Source: Bugulina stolonifera
Taxonomy: Eukaryota; Bryozoa; Gymnolaemata; Cheilostomatida; Bugulidae
Reading direction: 5' to 3'
DNA length: 64,000 nucleotides
Assembly (NCBI GenBank): GCA_935421135.1
Contig: OW285193.1
Location: 17,904,099-17,968,098, forward strand
This document shows positions 1 through 33,255 of this stretch, one piece after another; position 1 is the stretch's first letter, and the number at the start of each line of letters is the position of its first letter. Made by a program: the position numbers and the translations under genes. The notes under the pieces were generated by a model. That model made no database searches. It worked only from the letters and a program-made list of their open reading frames with translations, and was not told the origin of the DNA.

Positions 1-325
1 TTTAACAGTTTTGTTCTACGTGTATTATTGTGATATCAGGATGACCTGCATGCCATCTGCCGAGAGCGGTGACTACAGCATAGGCCTCTACACCTTGCGA
101 AGGACAAACATGCACGTGACGACAGATTACATAGTCCAATTAATACGCAAACAATAAAACTATGACCTTAGGAAGGAAAATAGCCTGAAGGCTAGTGCGG
201 ACGCATGCACTCAAACTTGATCAAAACAAAAGATTATTTTGATTTGAAATGGTGCCATTCTCAGTCAAGTAACGACAGCAATGACTGAATAACAACACTT
301 ATGACTATTAGATGCCTTCTCTTAC

Positions 326-20770
<20,445 letters not shown>

Positions 20771-22895
20771 GGATTTGAAGATTCTTTTCCACTGGATCCA
20801 CAATCTTTCTGAACATTACACAAAAATACATCACAATAATATATTGCACACAAGGTTAAACAACTTCAAATAACATGCCCTATGACTATTACTCTACCAC
20901 AACTAAGACTAATAGCCTACAGCTAAACTCAACCTATCATACCACTCCCTTTCACCAACAATACAAAACAATTTCTTATTAATCTCAGGGAAGAAAGACA
21001 AGACAAAGGATAAATGTAACAAATTTCACTTTCACTACCTTCGTATTACAATCTACTTCAGGCTGAACCCATCTAGGGATACAAGTGGCAGGTATTATAG
21101 TGACCCTTGATGGTCAGTTGCAATCATTGGGACACAGGATTTTAAATCAATTTAAGGACACTGACAGGCGTAAACAAATCCACTTGTTTGTCTACAGATG
21201 TCGATTGTTTGGAGTGTTTGAGCCAACGTTCGGATCTCAGATTGTTCACAGTTAGGTTAAAGTATTGGGCGGGTACAAAGCTTATTGTATGCAACACTTG
21301 GTGGTTAGTGCAGAGCGAGTTTCTTCCTTGGAAATCACCAAGATGACATGCTTGACAAGGACCTCGTCGCTTTTCTAGTATAGTGACTATATAAAACTAT
21401 TTATTTATAATTATAATAAGTATTAAACAATTGTTTATTGTTTGTTTAGCACTGACTGACTTGAGCCTCTTTGAACTCCAGCGTGCTTATCAATGTGAAG
21501 TTTAGATAAGAAAGAAAAGAAAAACAGAAATTTTTTCATAAAGCAATTCACTAAATAAAAGTGTAATATAGTATAAATGTCTATATTAATATAATTTTAA
21601 ATCAAAAAATAAATAAATAAATAAAAGTTGAAGTAAATGTAGTAGACGTAGTTATAGTAAGTAAGGTTTTTCTCCTCAGTCATTCGCACTCGTAACAAAC
21701 TTAATTAATCAATTTTATTTGAATAATCAATATTTATAAGTCTACACCACTTGTTTAGAACATATATGTATAAATTCATGATGCTTTGGCCTTGCTTGAA
21801 TATTTATCCTATCTGGTTCCCTCATAGTTCAACTGTCACTCACCTGCACTTGATGAGTCAGTGCACTATTTAGCCTGTGGTGAGGTTTATTATCAGAGAT
21901 TTTGTAGAATTCCTAGGATATTGGGCTATAGATTTCTGACTCATTAAGTCACGTGATTTCCTTATGAACCAAAATGCTTTTCAATTATATTCTTATTTGC
22001 CATTTTTGTTTACAGTTTAATTTGGAATTTTCTTAATTCTTCAAATTTGGTATATATTTTCAAACTGCTCACAAATTTTATACTTTTATGAAAACGAAAC
22101 TATATTTGCTTTCTTCCGGATCCTTCAGTTCCGAAAAAAGTTCAGTTTTGCTTTACTTGAATTTGTTTTGAAGCCGGTAGTGATTTTAAAACAAGTTTCA
22201 ACAGATTCAATTCACTTATTTTGCGCATTCCGGCAATAAAAATGGTTGGTATTATTTGCTGTTTTGTTTCCTTCTTTAAAATTATGCTTAACTCAATCTC
22301 AAACCAGGCTTCTGTCACTGACACCACTCTCGCACTCCACTTTCTCTGCTGTGTATTGCCCATCGGATCACTACTTACATCAATGTCGGCAACTTCCTAG
22401 ACCGCCTAGGTGGGGGGGGGGGCAGAAGAGGCGTGCCTCATTATTGTACAGTGGTTAGCGGGTGGAATACTTTGTTCCAGTAAGAAGCCTGTGTTGGCCA
22501 TTTAGGGGCAGAGTGGATACATGGATGATTTTACTAGCCTAGGCGGATGCCTGGCTGTTTGGATAATAAATTTGTTTAAACACTATTTTTAAAACGTAAT
22601 GTAAATTTGTCCAAAGAACAAAATTCCCAAATAATCATAGTGACAGTAGCCTATTTTGTTTCCCCAAGCTCTAAGATTGCTGATTGCCTAGCACTCTAGC
22701 TCTATGAATGAAGATCTTATCTTTCTCACATAGCCTACTGATATTATACTCTTGCTCTAAAGTCGACATTATAACTTAGTAGGCCTGTAGCCATGGCTTT
22801 TCAAGGTTAAATCAAACTTGGATTGACCTGTCTTGACAGGTGCAAATCAACATTTATATCCTGGCTATTGTTATTCGAAACTATCAACGTTGTAG
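20771..22895. promoter_or_regulatory. Divergent intergenic region between aPKC and CAPZB
   Basis: About 2.1 kb separates the aPKC start codon (minus) from the first recognised CAPZB coding exon (plus). The genes are head to head, so both promoters and 5' UTRs should lie here. No TATA box or transcription start could be assigned by eye. A G-run of about ten bases sits near 22411-22420 in a locally GC-rich patch (22370-22560). The CAPZB exon at 22896 begins in phase 0 with GGT GAT CAG CAG, so an upstream exon must supply the start codon. One candidate is ATG at 22242-22244, followed directly by GTTGGT, the same donor hexamer used by the aPKC exon ending at 4716. This is unproven. Confidence 0.4.
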
Positions 22896-25800
22896 GGTGA
22901 TCAGCAGTTAGACTGTGCTCTTGATCTGATGAGGCGACTGCCTCCACAACAGATTGAGAAGAACTTAGGTGACCTCATTGATATAGTACCTCATCTGTGT
23001 GAGGATCTCCTCTCCGCTGTGGACCAACCACTAAAAATAGCTAAAGATAAGAAAAGTGGAAAGGATTACTTGCTGTGTGATTACAACAGAGATGGTGACT
23101 CGTACAGGTTACTACTCTTTAGCTAAACATGCTCTTTTACATTAGCACCGCTGTTGTATGGGCAGGACATCCATGAGTATAACCTATTGTTTCAATCAGC
23201 TCATAAATTTGCGGTCTCTCAACCTGACATGGTTACTGCATTTGAAATGGATTTTTCAAACTGCGTGTGCTTTCCATTAACAGGTCTCCATGGAGTAATG
23301 AATATGAACCACCTATGGATGAAGAAGGAGCAATGCCCTCTGACAGACTTAGAAAGCTAGAGATAGAAGCCAATGATGCCTTTGACAACTATAGACAATT
23401 GTATGTAACCTACTCAGGCATAGTATATACATGTATATATATATATATATATCTATACAGTAGTAGTAGTAGTAGTGCAGTAAGTTATGTTCTACAGGAT
23501 TACTATTTAGAGGCGTAAAACGTTTGTTTTGATCTTGTTGATGTGTTAGGAAGTTTCTATGGAGTGACTTCTCATGTGTTGTGTTTTCACAATAATTATT
23601 GTACTTGTTACTATGTGTGTGATATTTACAATATCAACTCCTATCTTGATAAACTGTGATAAGTTGTGGAAGTGTTCTTATAGCCTTAGATTTGACCATT
23701 GTTTAAGCAATTATCTCCATTTCTTTAAGTCTCCACCTAACCCACCCCCACCTCTCAACAGGTGCCCTCAACAGGTGCTCTCACCTGGTCCTAGTGTGGC
23801 TAACTTTTCACTTTCCACCCTGCCTACCTTACGTGTATACAGTACACCCTGCGTACCTTACATGTATACAGACAGTAATTGGGTATTTTGCAGGTATTTT
23901 GAGGGTGGTGTTTCCTCTGTTTACCTGTGGGACTTGGAGTCTGGTGGGTTTGCTGGCGTAGTTCTTATTAAAAAAGCTGGGGATGGATCCAGGAAAATCA
24001 AGGTAGGCCTAGGACATTAGTCTATTTGTATTACTATTACTTGCTCCCTACTTCCTCCTTGCTTTACTCCCTGTGCAGCTTTACATTACTTAGGATATGT
24101 GTATACACATGAAGGCTAGATATGTCTGTTAGATAAAGTATAATAGTGACATTGTAGTAATAACCCAATCTATTGTAACAGATTGTGTGCAGTTGACTAA
24201 CATCTAATTATGTTACTAGGCCATGCCTACACATACATGTATATGTATATGTTCTAAGGGGTATTCATTGTAACCAAGATGTAATTATCATGTGTCTACA
24301 TGATGGAGTGATAATAAGGCTAATATTATATTGGTGAACTAACACACAGTTACAGAATGTACTGAAAGGTATAATCAGATGATTGTACATAGGTGCTACA
24401 CCATAAGTGCTACACCATAAGTGCTACACCATAAGTGCTACACCATAAGTGCTACGCCATGTGCATGTTCTGTGTATGACTGAATGAGTATATTTATTAT
24501 CTGTATAATTGTTTATGGTCAGGTTTGCGATGTTCGCGCTACTGTATGCCTTCTAAGGTTTCAATAATTAAATGTGGTGTTTAGGGTTGTTGGGACAGTA
24601 TCCACGTTATAGAGGTGGTGGAGAAGTCTGGAGGTAGGAATGCACACTATAAGATCACATCCACAGTGATGCTGTGGTTACAGACAAACAAGGACAGCTC
24701 TGGCAGCATGAACCTTAGTGGCAGTCTTACAAGACAGGTACATGATTTCACTACGTTTACTATCTATAGTGTATGATATTCAGTCAGTCACATGATTTGT
24801 AGGGTATTCAGTCAGTCACATGATCTGTAGGGTATTCAGTCAGTCGCATGATCTGTAGGGTATTCAGTCAGTTACATGATCTGTAGGGTATTCAGTTAGT
24901 CGCATGATCTGTAGGGTATTCAGTCAGTCACATGATCTGTAGGGTATTCAGTCAGTCACATGATCTGTAGGGTATTCAGTCAGTCACATGATCTGTAGGG
25001 TATTCAGTCAGTCGCATGATTTGTAGGGTATTCAGTCAGTCACATGATCTGTAGGGTAGGGTAACTTATTTCCACACATTTAGGTGTCCAGTGGTTAATG
25101 TTAACATAATTTTTTTTAAAAAATAATCGTTAACTTTTGAGGCAGAATAACCAGGTATACATTGACCTCATATGGATTAGAGTTTATGGTACTGAGGCTA
25201 GTCACCTTACTAGTGATAGATTAGCAATGGAAATCCAATCTCAACCTAAATCATCACAAAAATCAATGACACCACAAAGATAGAAATTGTTTTATTTTTT
25301 TTTAAGATTTCGTTGTTTGTTTATTGTTGTAGCATGAGATTGACTCTCCACTCAACGAATCCAATTCACATGTAGCCAACATCGGTAAACTGGTTGAGGT
25401 AGGTCTACTACTTCACTACTAGTAATACAGCTATTACTTATATGTTTCCTATGGTGTCCAAGATGTCAGGCTTATTCTAAAAATGCTACCCATATATGGG
25501 ATCCCATTTACTGTTTGTTCAGTTTGTTAAATATGTTACCACCTAATAGGTGTATACTTTTATCTAAATGTGTATATTTTTGTACGCTGTCTTTGAGAGT
25601 TGTCTTTCCCTCAAAGTGAGTTGTCATATTTTATAGTTACACATCTACATGTAAGTATACATATCTACATGTACATGTTAGTACTATACATCTAGTATAC
25701 ATATCTACATGTACATGTAAGTACACATCTAGTATACAGTCATATCTTAAATGATTTATGTGACTTTTAAACACTACAGGAACTGGAGAATAGAATGAGA

Positions 25801-25947
25801 AGTGTGCTCAATGAGATCTACTTTGGTAAAACTAGAGATATTGTACTCTCTCTGAGATCAGTGGAACCTTTGCCCGACCAAAGACAGCAGAAGATGCTGC
25901 AGAACGACCTGGCAGCAGCTCTCTCCAAGAGAGCCCAACACAACTAG
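22896..25947 (+). CDS. CAPZB: F-actin capping protein subunit beta, 6 coding exons (first tiny exon unresolved)
   Basis: Beta subunit of the heterodimeric CapZ capping protein, which binds actin barbed ends and blocks filament growth; it works with the alpha subunit and in the dynactin complex. Exons: 22896-23107, 23284-23400, 23894-24002, 24585-24737, 25333-25398, 25780-25947 (TAG). Phases join cleanly to 274 residues. Nearly the whole family signature is present: [111 protein letters not shown] and [13 protein letters not shown]. Vertebrate forms have 272-277 residues, so only the initiator Met and perhaps one or two residues are missing upstream. The C-terminal tail, the actin-binding tentacle in this family, ends in [11 protein letters not shown]. 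Introns contain 14-bp and 28-bp repeats. Confidence 0.96.
24391..24460. repeat. 14-bp repeat in CAPZB intron, 5 copies
   Basis: GTGCTACACCATAA repeated five times, the last copy diverged, upstream of CAPZB exon 4 (24585). Confidence 0.85.
24776..25057. repeat. 28-bp minisatellite just after the 5' splice site of CAPZB exon 4
   Basis: About ten copies of GTATTCAGTCAGTCACATGA plus TCTGTAGG with few substitutions. Starts about 38 nt after the donor at 24738. Confidence 0.9.
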
Positions 25948-26937
25948 ACCAACACTTCCCACACTGTCTCTAATCTGGTTGGATAGGCTTTATGCAAGTA
26001 TTGCAGTAACAGAGAGGATTGCTAGTATCAATGTGGACCAACCTTCCTCTGATAATTTGGGCTGTAACTTGTAATTCCATTAGCTATTTTTCACTGGTTT
26101 TGCATTTTCCAAATATAGTATTTGTTATGTTGGAAGATGACATATGGTGAGCAATCAAGTAGTAGTCATGCTAACATAATTATTGTGTATAATTATTACA
26201 TAGAAGATTGATATGTCAACCATTTACACTAAAGAAATTATATTACTGGTAATATAGCACACTGTTATTATTGTTATTATATTGTACATGAGAGGTCATT
26301 GGACCTGTTGGGCTTTTGTTGCTAGGTTACCTAGAGATCACTGGCATAGTAACAAATAGCAGATCGTCTTTTTTATATTTAATTTTTACTAATAAAATAT
26401 CTAGAATATTGATCAGAAATCTCTCAACCTCAGCTTCTAGAAATCTAAATGTAGTAGTCAAGTACTGACAACTCCCAACCACTCCAGGGATAACAAGACA
26501 CTCATTCATAGCTATATATTTATGCTCAAATTTACATATTAGATCAGCAGTAAAAAATATTGTTCAATGGACAGACAGTCCAGTATTGTGACAGACCACA
26601 GTTGTTTAATTCCAGACTTCTGCATTCCAATTAATACAAACGCTGCTGATTTGCATTTAAAATTCAGTTATTTTAAATAATTTATACAGTGTAGTATGGA
26701 AATTAATGGCAACAGCAGCTGTCTCTCCTTCTAATTGGCTTCACCTCATTGAAAATGTAGGATATTCAATCTCAAGAATTAGCACTAGACGAATTATTTT
26801 ATAATATTAAGATAAAATAATATGACTTTTATTTTGAAGTTGGCCAATTATACACTGTACACAGTACATCATATGAAGGATGATAATTTTAGACTTGTAA
26901 GAATTACCTTTCAGGTTTTACAATGCCCTGATTGCTT
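25948..26937. other. 3' flank of CAPZB, no gene seen
   Basis: AT-rich sequence after the CAPZB stop. AATAAA occurs at 26391-26396 and could end the transcript; it is some 440 nt past the stop, so it is only a candidate. No conserved coding sequence noticed. Confidence 0.4.
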
Positions 26938-29900
26938 CCTAGAACCTACAATTGACATAGCTGTCCTTCCTAGAACCTACAATTGACATAGCTGTCCTTC
27001 CTAGAACCTACAATTGACATAGCTGTCCTTCCTAGAACCTACAATTGACATAGCTGTCCTTCCTAGAACCTACAATTGACATAGCTGTCCTTCCTAGAAC
27101 CTACAATTGACATAGCTGTCCTTCCTAGAACCTACAATTGACATAGCTGTCCTTCCTAGAACCTACAATTGACATAGCTGTCCTTCCTAGAACCTACAAT
27201 TGACATAGCTGTCCTTCCTAGAACCTACAATTGACATAGCTGTCCTTCCTAGAACCTACAATTGACATAGCTGTCCTTCCTAGAACCTACAATTGACATA
27301 GCTGTCCTTCCTAGAACCTACAATTGACATAGCTGTCCTTCCTAGAACCTACAATTGACATAGCTGTCCTTCCTAGAACCTACAATTGACATAGCTGTCC
27401 TTCCTAGAACCTACAATTGACATAGCTGTCCTTCCTAGAACCTACAATTGACATAGCTGTCCTTCCTAGAACCTACAATTGACATAGCTGTCCTTCCTAG
27501 AACCTACAATTGACATAGCTGTCCTTCCTAGAACCTACAATTGACATAGCTGTCCTTCCTAGAACCTACAATTGACATAGCTGTCCTTCCTAGAACCTAC
27601 AATTGACATAGCTGTCCTTCCTAGAACCTACAATTGACATAGCTGTCCTTCCTAGAACCTACAATTGACATAGCTGTCCTTCCTAGAACCTACAATTGAC
27701 ATAGCTGTCCTTCCTAGAACCTACAATTGACATAGCTGTCCTTCCTAGAACCTACAATTGACATAGCTGTCCTTCCTAGAACCTACAATTGACATAGCTG
27801 TCCTTCCTAGAACCTACAATTGACATAGCTGTCCTTCCTAGAACCTACAATTGACATAGCTGTCCTTCCTAGAACCTACAATTGACATAGCTGTCCTTCC
27901 TAGAACCTACAATTGACATAGCTGTCCTTCCTAGAACCTACAATTGACATAGCTGTCCTTCCTAGAACCTACAATTGACATAGCTGTCCTTCCTAGAACC
28001 TACAATTGACATAGCTGTCCTTCCTAGAACCTACAATTGACATAGCTGTCCTTCCTAGAACCTACAATTGACATAGCTGTCCTTCCTAGAACCTACAATT
28101 GACATAGCTGTCCTTCCTAGAACCTACAATTGACATAGCTGTCCTTCCTAGAACCTACAATTGACATAGCTGTCCTTCCTAGCACCTACAATTGACATAG
28201 CTGTCCTTCCTAGAACCTACAATTGACATAGCTGTCCTTCCTAGAACCTACAATTGACATAGCTGTCCTTCCTAGAACCTACAATTGACATAGCTGTCCT
28301 TCCTAGAACCTACAATTGACATAGCTGTCCTTCCTAGAACCTACAATTGACATAGCTGTCCTTCCTAGAACCTACAATTGACATAGCTGTCCTTCCTAGA
28401 ACCTACAATTGACATAGCTGTCCTTCCTAGAACCTACAATTGACATAGCTGTCCTTCCTAGAACCTACAATTGACATAGCTGTCCTTCCTAGAACCTACA
28501 ATTGACATAGCTGTCCTTCCTAGAACCTACAATTGACATAGCTGTCCTTCCTAGAACCTACAATTGACATAGCTGTCCTTCCTAGAACCTACAATTGACA
28601 TAGCTGTCCTTCCTAGAACCTACAATTGACATAGCTGTCCTTCCTAGAACCTACAATTGACATAGCTGTCCTTCCTAGAACCTACAATTGACATAGCTGT
28701 CCTTCCTAGAACCTACAATTGACATAGCTGTCCTTCCTAGAACCTACAATTGACATAGCTGTCCTTCCTAGAACCTACAATTGACATAGCTGTCCTTCCT
28801 AGAACCTACAATTGACATAGCTGTCCTTCCTAGAACCTACAATTGACATAGCTGTCCTTCCTAGAACCTACAATTGACATAGCTGTCCTTCCTAGCACCT
28901 ACAATTGACATAGCTGTCCTTCCTAGAACCTACAATTGACATAGCTGTCCTTCCTAGAACCTACAATTGACATAGCTGTCCTTCCTAGAACCTACAATTG
29001 ACATAGCTGTCCTTCCTAGAACCTACAATTGACATAGCTGTCCTTCCTAGAACCTACAATTGACATAGCTGTCCTTCCTAGAACCTACAATTGACATAGC
29101 TGTCCTTCCTAGAACCTACAATTGACATAGCTGTCCTTCCTAGAACCTACAATTGACATAGCTGTCCTTCCTAGAACCTACAATTGACATAGCTGTCCTT
29201 CCTAGAACCTACAATTGACATAGCTGTCCTTCCTAGAACCTACAATTGACATAGCTGTCCTTCCTAGAACCTACAATTGACATAGCTGTCCTTCCTAGAA
29301 CCTACAATTGACATAGCTGTCCTTCCTAGAACCTACAATTGACATAGCTGTCCTTCCTAGAACCTACAATTGACATAGCTGTCCTTCCTAGCACCTACAA
29401 TTGACATAGCTGTCCTTCCTAGAACCTACAATTGACATAGCTGTCCTTCCTAGCACCTACAATTGACATAGCTGTCCTTCCTAGAACCTACAATTGACAT
29501 AGCTGTCCTTCCTAGAACCTACAATTGACATAGCTGTCCTTCCTAGAACCTACAATTGACATAGCTGTCCTTCCTAGAACCTACAATTGACATAGCTGTC
29601 CTTCCTAGAACCTACAATTGACATAGCTGTCCTTCCTAGAACCTACAATTGACATAGCTGTCCTTCCTAGAACCTACAATTGACATAGCTGTCCTTCCTA
29701 GCACCTACAATTGACATAGCTGTCCTTCCTAGAACCTACAATTGACATAGCTGTCCTTCCTAGAACCTACAATTGACATAGCTGTCCTTCCTAGAACCTA
29801 CAATTGACATAGCTGTCCTTCCTAGAACCTACAATTGACATAGCTGTCCTTCCTAGAACCTACAATTGACATAGCTGTCCTTCCTAGAACCTACAATTGA

Positions 29901-30446
29901 CATAGCTGTCCTTCCTAGAACCTACAATTGACATAGCTGTCCTTCCTAGAACCTACAATTGACATAGCTGTCCTTCCTAGCACCTACAATTGACATAGCT
30001 GTCCTTCCTAGAACCTACAATTGACATAGCTGTCCTTCCTAGAACCTACAATTGACATAGCTGTCCTTCCTAGAACCTACAATTGACATAGCTGTCCTTC
30101 CTAGAACCTACAATTGACATAGCTGTCCTTCCTAGAACCTACAATTGACATAGCTGTCCTTCCTAGAACCTACAATTGACATAGCTGTCCTTCCTAGAAC
30201 CTACAATTGACATAGCTGTCCTTCCTAGAACCTACAATTGACATAGCTGTCCTTCCTAGAACCTACAATTGACATAGCTGTCCTTCCTAGAACCTACAAT
30301 TGACATAGCTGTCCTTCCTAGAACCTACAATTGACATAGCTGTCCTTCCTAGAACCTACAATTGACATAGCTGTCCTTCCTAGAACCTACAATTGACATA
30401 GCTGTCCTTCCTAGAACCTACAATTGACATAGCTGTCCTTCCTAGC
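26938..30446. repeat. 31-bp satellite array, 113 units in perfect register
   Basis: Unit CCTAGAACCTACAATTGACA plus TAGCTGTCCTT. From 26938 to 30440 is exactly 113 x 31 = 3503 bp, followed by a partial CCTAGC. No insertion or deletion was found. The only variant noticed is A to C in CCTAGAACC, in six units (near 28181, 28894, 29390, 29452, 29700, 29979) and at the final partial unit. It lies between CAPZB and the small secreted gene. Confidence 0.97.
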
Positions 30447-33255
30447 AAAATATCAGTGCCGTTAACCTACGTAATTGCTCCACATGGCATTTATGCCTTC
30501 AGTAAGATAGATAACACTAGAAGTTAACTGCAGTCATTGTTTAGTCTGCTAGTTACATTTTAAAATGTGTATTTGAACTTTGGGCATTGATGGCATAGAG
30601 TGGGCAATGCAGCCTCCACCACTTCCTTCTCTTCCACAATTACTGTTGAGGTCCTAGCCTGGTCACAAGATATACTATTATATTACATACACAATACCAT
30701 GTAATGTTAGCCTGGAGGTGATGGGGGTAGATCATACACTAATACCAATCTTTAGGCATTTCGTAACATTTTACTCTCATTAGGGTGTGAGCTGAGTAAA
30801 CAGAAAAACATGCAGAGAAATATGACTACAGGTCATACACATGTAAAGCAGTTAATTATATAACTACACATTCAAATTATAATATTACTAAGCTTTAGCA
30901 GAATTTGCTAGCTAGTTCTAAATTATTGCAAAATGTATAGCCTACAATCTAACAATATTCTAACAATATACCACTTGTGCAACTATGTATTAGATCTAGA
31001 ACGAATATCTTAAACAGTGCGAAACTGTACATTTACCATTACTATATTTTATTATTTGATATTATAATATTACTGTATTACATCACTTTATATTGTATTA
31101 TGTTGTATTTATTATTCCTTCAATGAATTATATACATATTGAGGATAAAGTAGGGGATAGTATGCAGATCTCTCCAACTGCTTTCATGTAAGTAGAGACC
31201 AAGGAACGGTTACCCTTCAGTTGTGAGACATCAGGTGATAGAATTTAGTGTTCAAATATAGCGAGCTACACATGTATACTCGTACATTAGTCATATAGTA
31301 TTTCACTTCTCCAAGGTTCATTGTACATGACGTATAAGTATATGACATGATTTATAGGTGGGTGTCTGAATCATGGTGTCCCGAGGGTAGGCCTACGTCT
31401 TAGAGAATTTAGGTACAGAGAAATATGAGCTTACAGCTTATGTGGACCAATCATGTACTAATACACATTTAATATTACTACTCTCATACCACATTATTTA
31501 TAACTCTATTGGTAAATAGTAATGCATGATCACTTTTTTAAGCAAATTTAGATTTCAAAGGTTAATTTTACCCACACTGTATTGTGCAACTTGTCACATT
31601 TTTAAAATTATTTAGTACTTTGGTTCCAATATTATCTGATCTTCTAGACCTAGTGTTAGCTTGTTTTCAAAGCGTTCCAAAGATGGGCAAGAGTTGAAAA
31701 AGGCCACTGAGGCTACCTCTGGTGAAATAACAACCTCGCAGGCTCTGGTAGCAGGATTTCTACTGTCAACGCAGCAATAGCTTCCCTGTCTATTTCACTC
31801 ACAAATATCAGTAATGCAAACTCCTCTAAACATCATGTTCAGCATCAGCAAACACAAAGTTATTGTTACTTTTCTTTGAGATTTAGTCAAACAAAAACAT
31901 AATCCAGTTGGTAAATTTAAAATTTTTATCAGCCTAGACTTATTTTCGTAATATACTTGTCTTGCAGTTACATTATTGCTATATATGTAATGCTGCTGTG
32001 GCCTGTCTTGTAGTTACATTGTTATGTATGGTATGGTATATAATGTACATATATATGGTACGATATAATGCTGTAGCCTGTTTACACATGCCAGAAGAGT
32101 GCTAAGGAATACTTGAGCAATTTTAATTAGATTAAATTATTAAGAGGAAACTATGGATTGATAAATGAACTATTTAGTTTCCTTTTGGCCTAAAAATAAA
32201 AAGTAAAACTTTTACAGTAGTTTCCTGAACTAATATTTTATCTACATGTAGATATAGGCCTACGACTCTTCATAAATGGCCCCAGAGACTCGTATAATAG
32301 AGTTCATTTAGCATGTTTGTTAGGATTTGATTGAATTTTCAACTTTTTGATAATCTGACAAGCCTACCACTAAATGTTATATTGACTATATCTTATAATC
32401 ATATACTTATACTTCCCTATTATTCTGGTGTCATATTATTTACCTCCCTGTGTTGGAATGCCAAGAGTGTTGTTACTGTTCAACACCTGCATACAGTAGC
32501 CTATATAGTATATCAGAAAAAAATATTTTGCTCAATAAATGAGCATGTAAAGAGGAGATGATATCAAATTTATAGGAAGCTAATTGATTCACTTTTATAA
32601 GTACTGAGGTATGATAAAAGACAATTTATTGGACGCTTGGAAATTATAGATATTGTTATGATATTTTGAAACAAGGTCTAATAGATGATCAGATACTTTT
32701 GGCACAATTCCAAATATATGAAGCCCCTGGCTATATATGCAGTGGCCATTGGTCAAATCTATGGTCAACTAGGATATATATCATTGCATTAATTACAGAG
32801 CCATGGCTCTGATTAATTATAATGATGCAAATCATATTAAAGGCCCATTAAATAGGCTACATATTATATGTACATTGTATGTGTTCATGTATATAAATAG
32901 AAACACACCTGGTACCTGGGCCAATATTACATTTTATTATACCAGAGTTCTGTCTGTCTATTGTATTGGTCTTGAAGGTCAAGAAATTGAAAATCACAGC
33001 TGTGCTCCTTGGCAACAATTTACTGCTATCTACATCATTCAGTTAATTTACCCATTTCCTATTGATTATTATAGTACGAGTATGCTAATGTGTACTGACT
33101 ACAATGCCCACTATTTGCTGTATCTCGCAACTTCATAAGCAATTATAATTTAATGTAGCCATAGTTGGTATATAAATGGCCAGCTTAGTATACACAATTC
33201 ATTACAGTTGCAGCCTTCCCAGCGTCTGCAGGGAGAACATAGCATTTGTATCATC
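30447..33255. other. Intergenic AT-rich region, no confident gene
   Basis: A coding-like stretch at 31648-31780 follows TGATCTTCTAG and is open for 44 codons (SKRSKDGQELKKATEATSGE onward) to a TAG. It could be a last exon, but no partner exon was found. An ATG frame of 111 codons at 32803-33138 has a composition like the surrounding AT-rich DNA and is not called. Confidence 0.3.

Noticed and set aside
1..325. Next C-terminal exon of aPKC
   Set aside because: Neither the expected sequence after DYLFQ nor a matching acceptor was found here, so the exon must lie left of the window.
22416..22560. tRNA-derived element near ACAGTGGTTAGC
   Set aside because: An A-box-like sequence is present but no B box follows at the right spacing.
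26938..30446. CRISPR array
   Set aside because: The 31-bp units are directly contiguous with no unique spacers, and the context is a eukaryotic intergenic region: this is a satellite.
32803..33138. 111-codon ATG frame
   Set aside because: Length is within chance for AT-rich DNA of this size, with no signal peptide, splice site support or recognisable motif.
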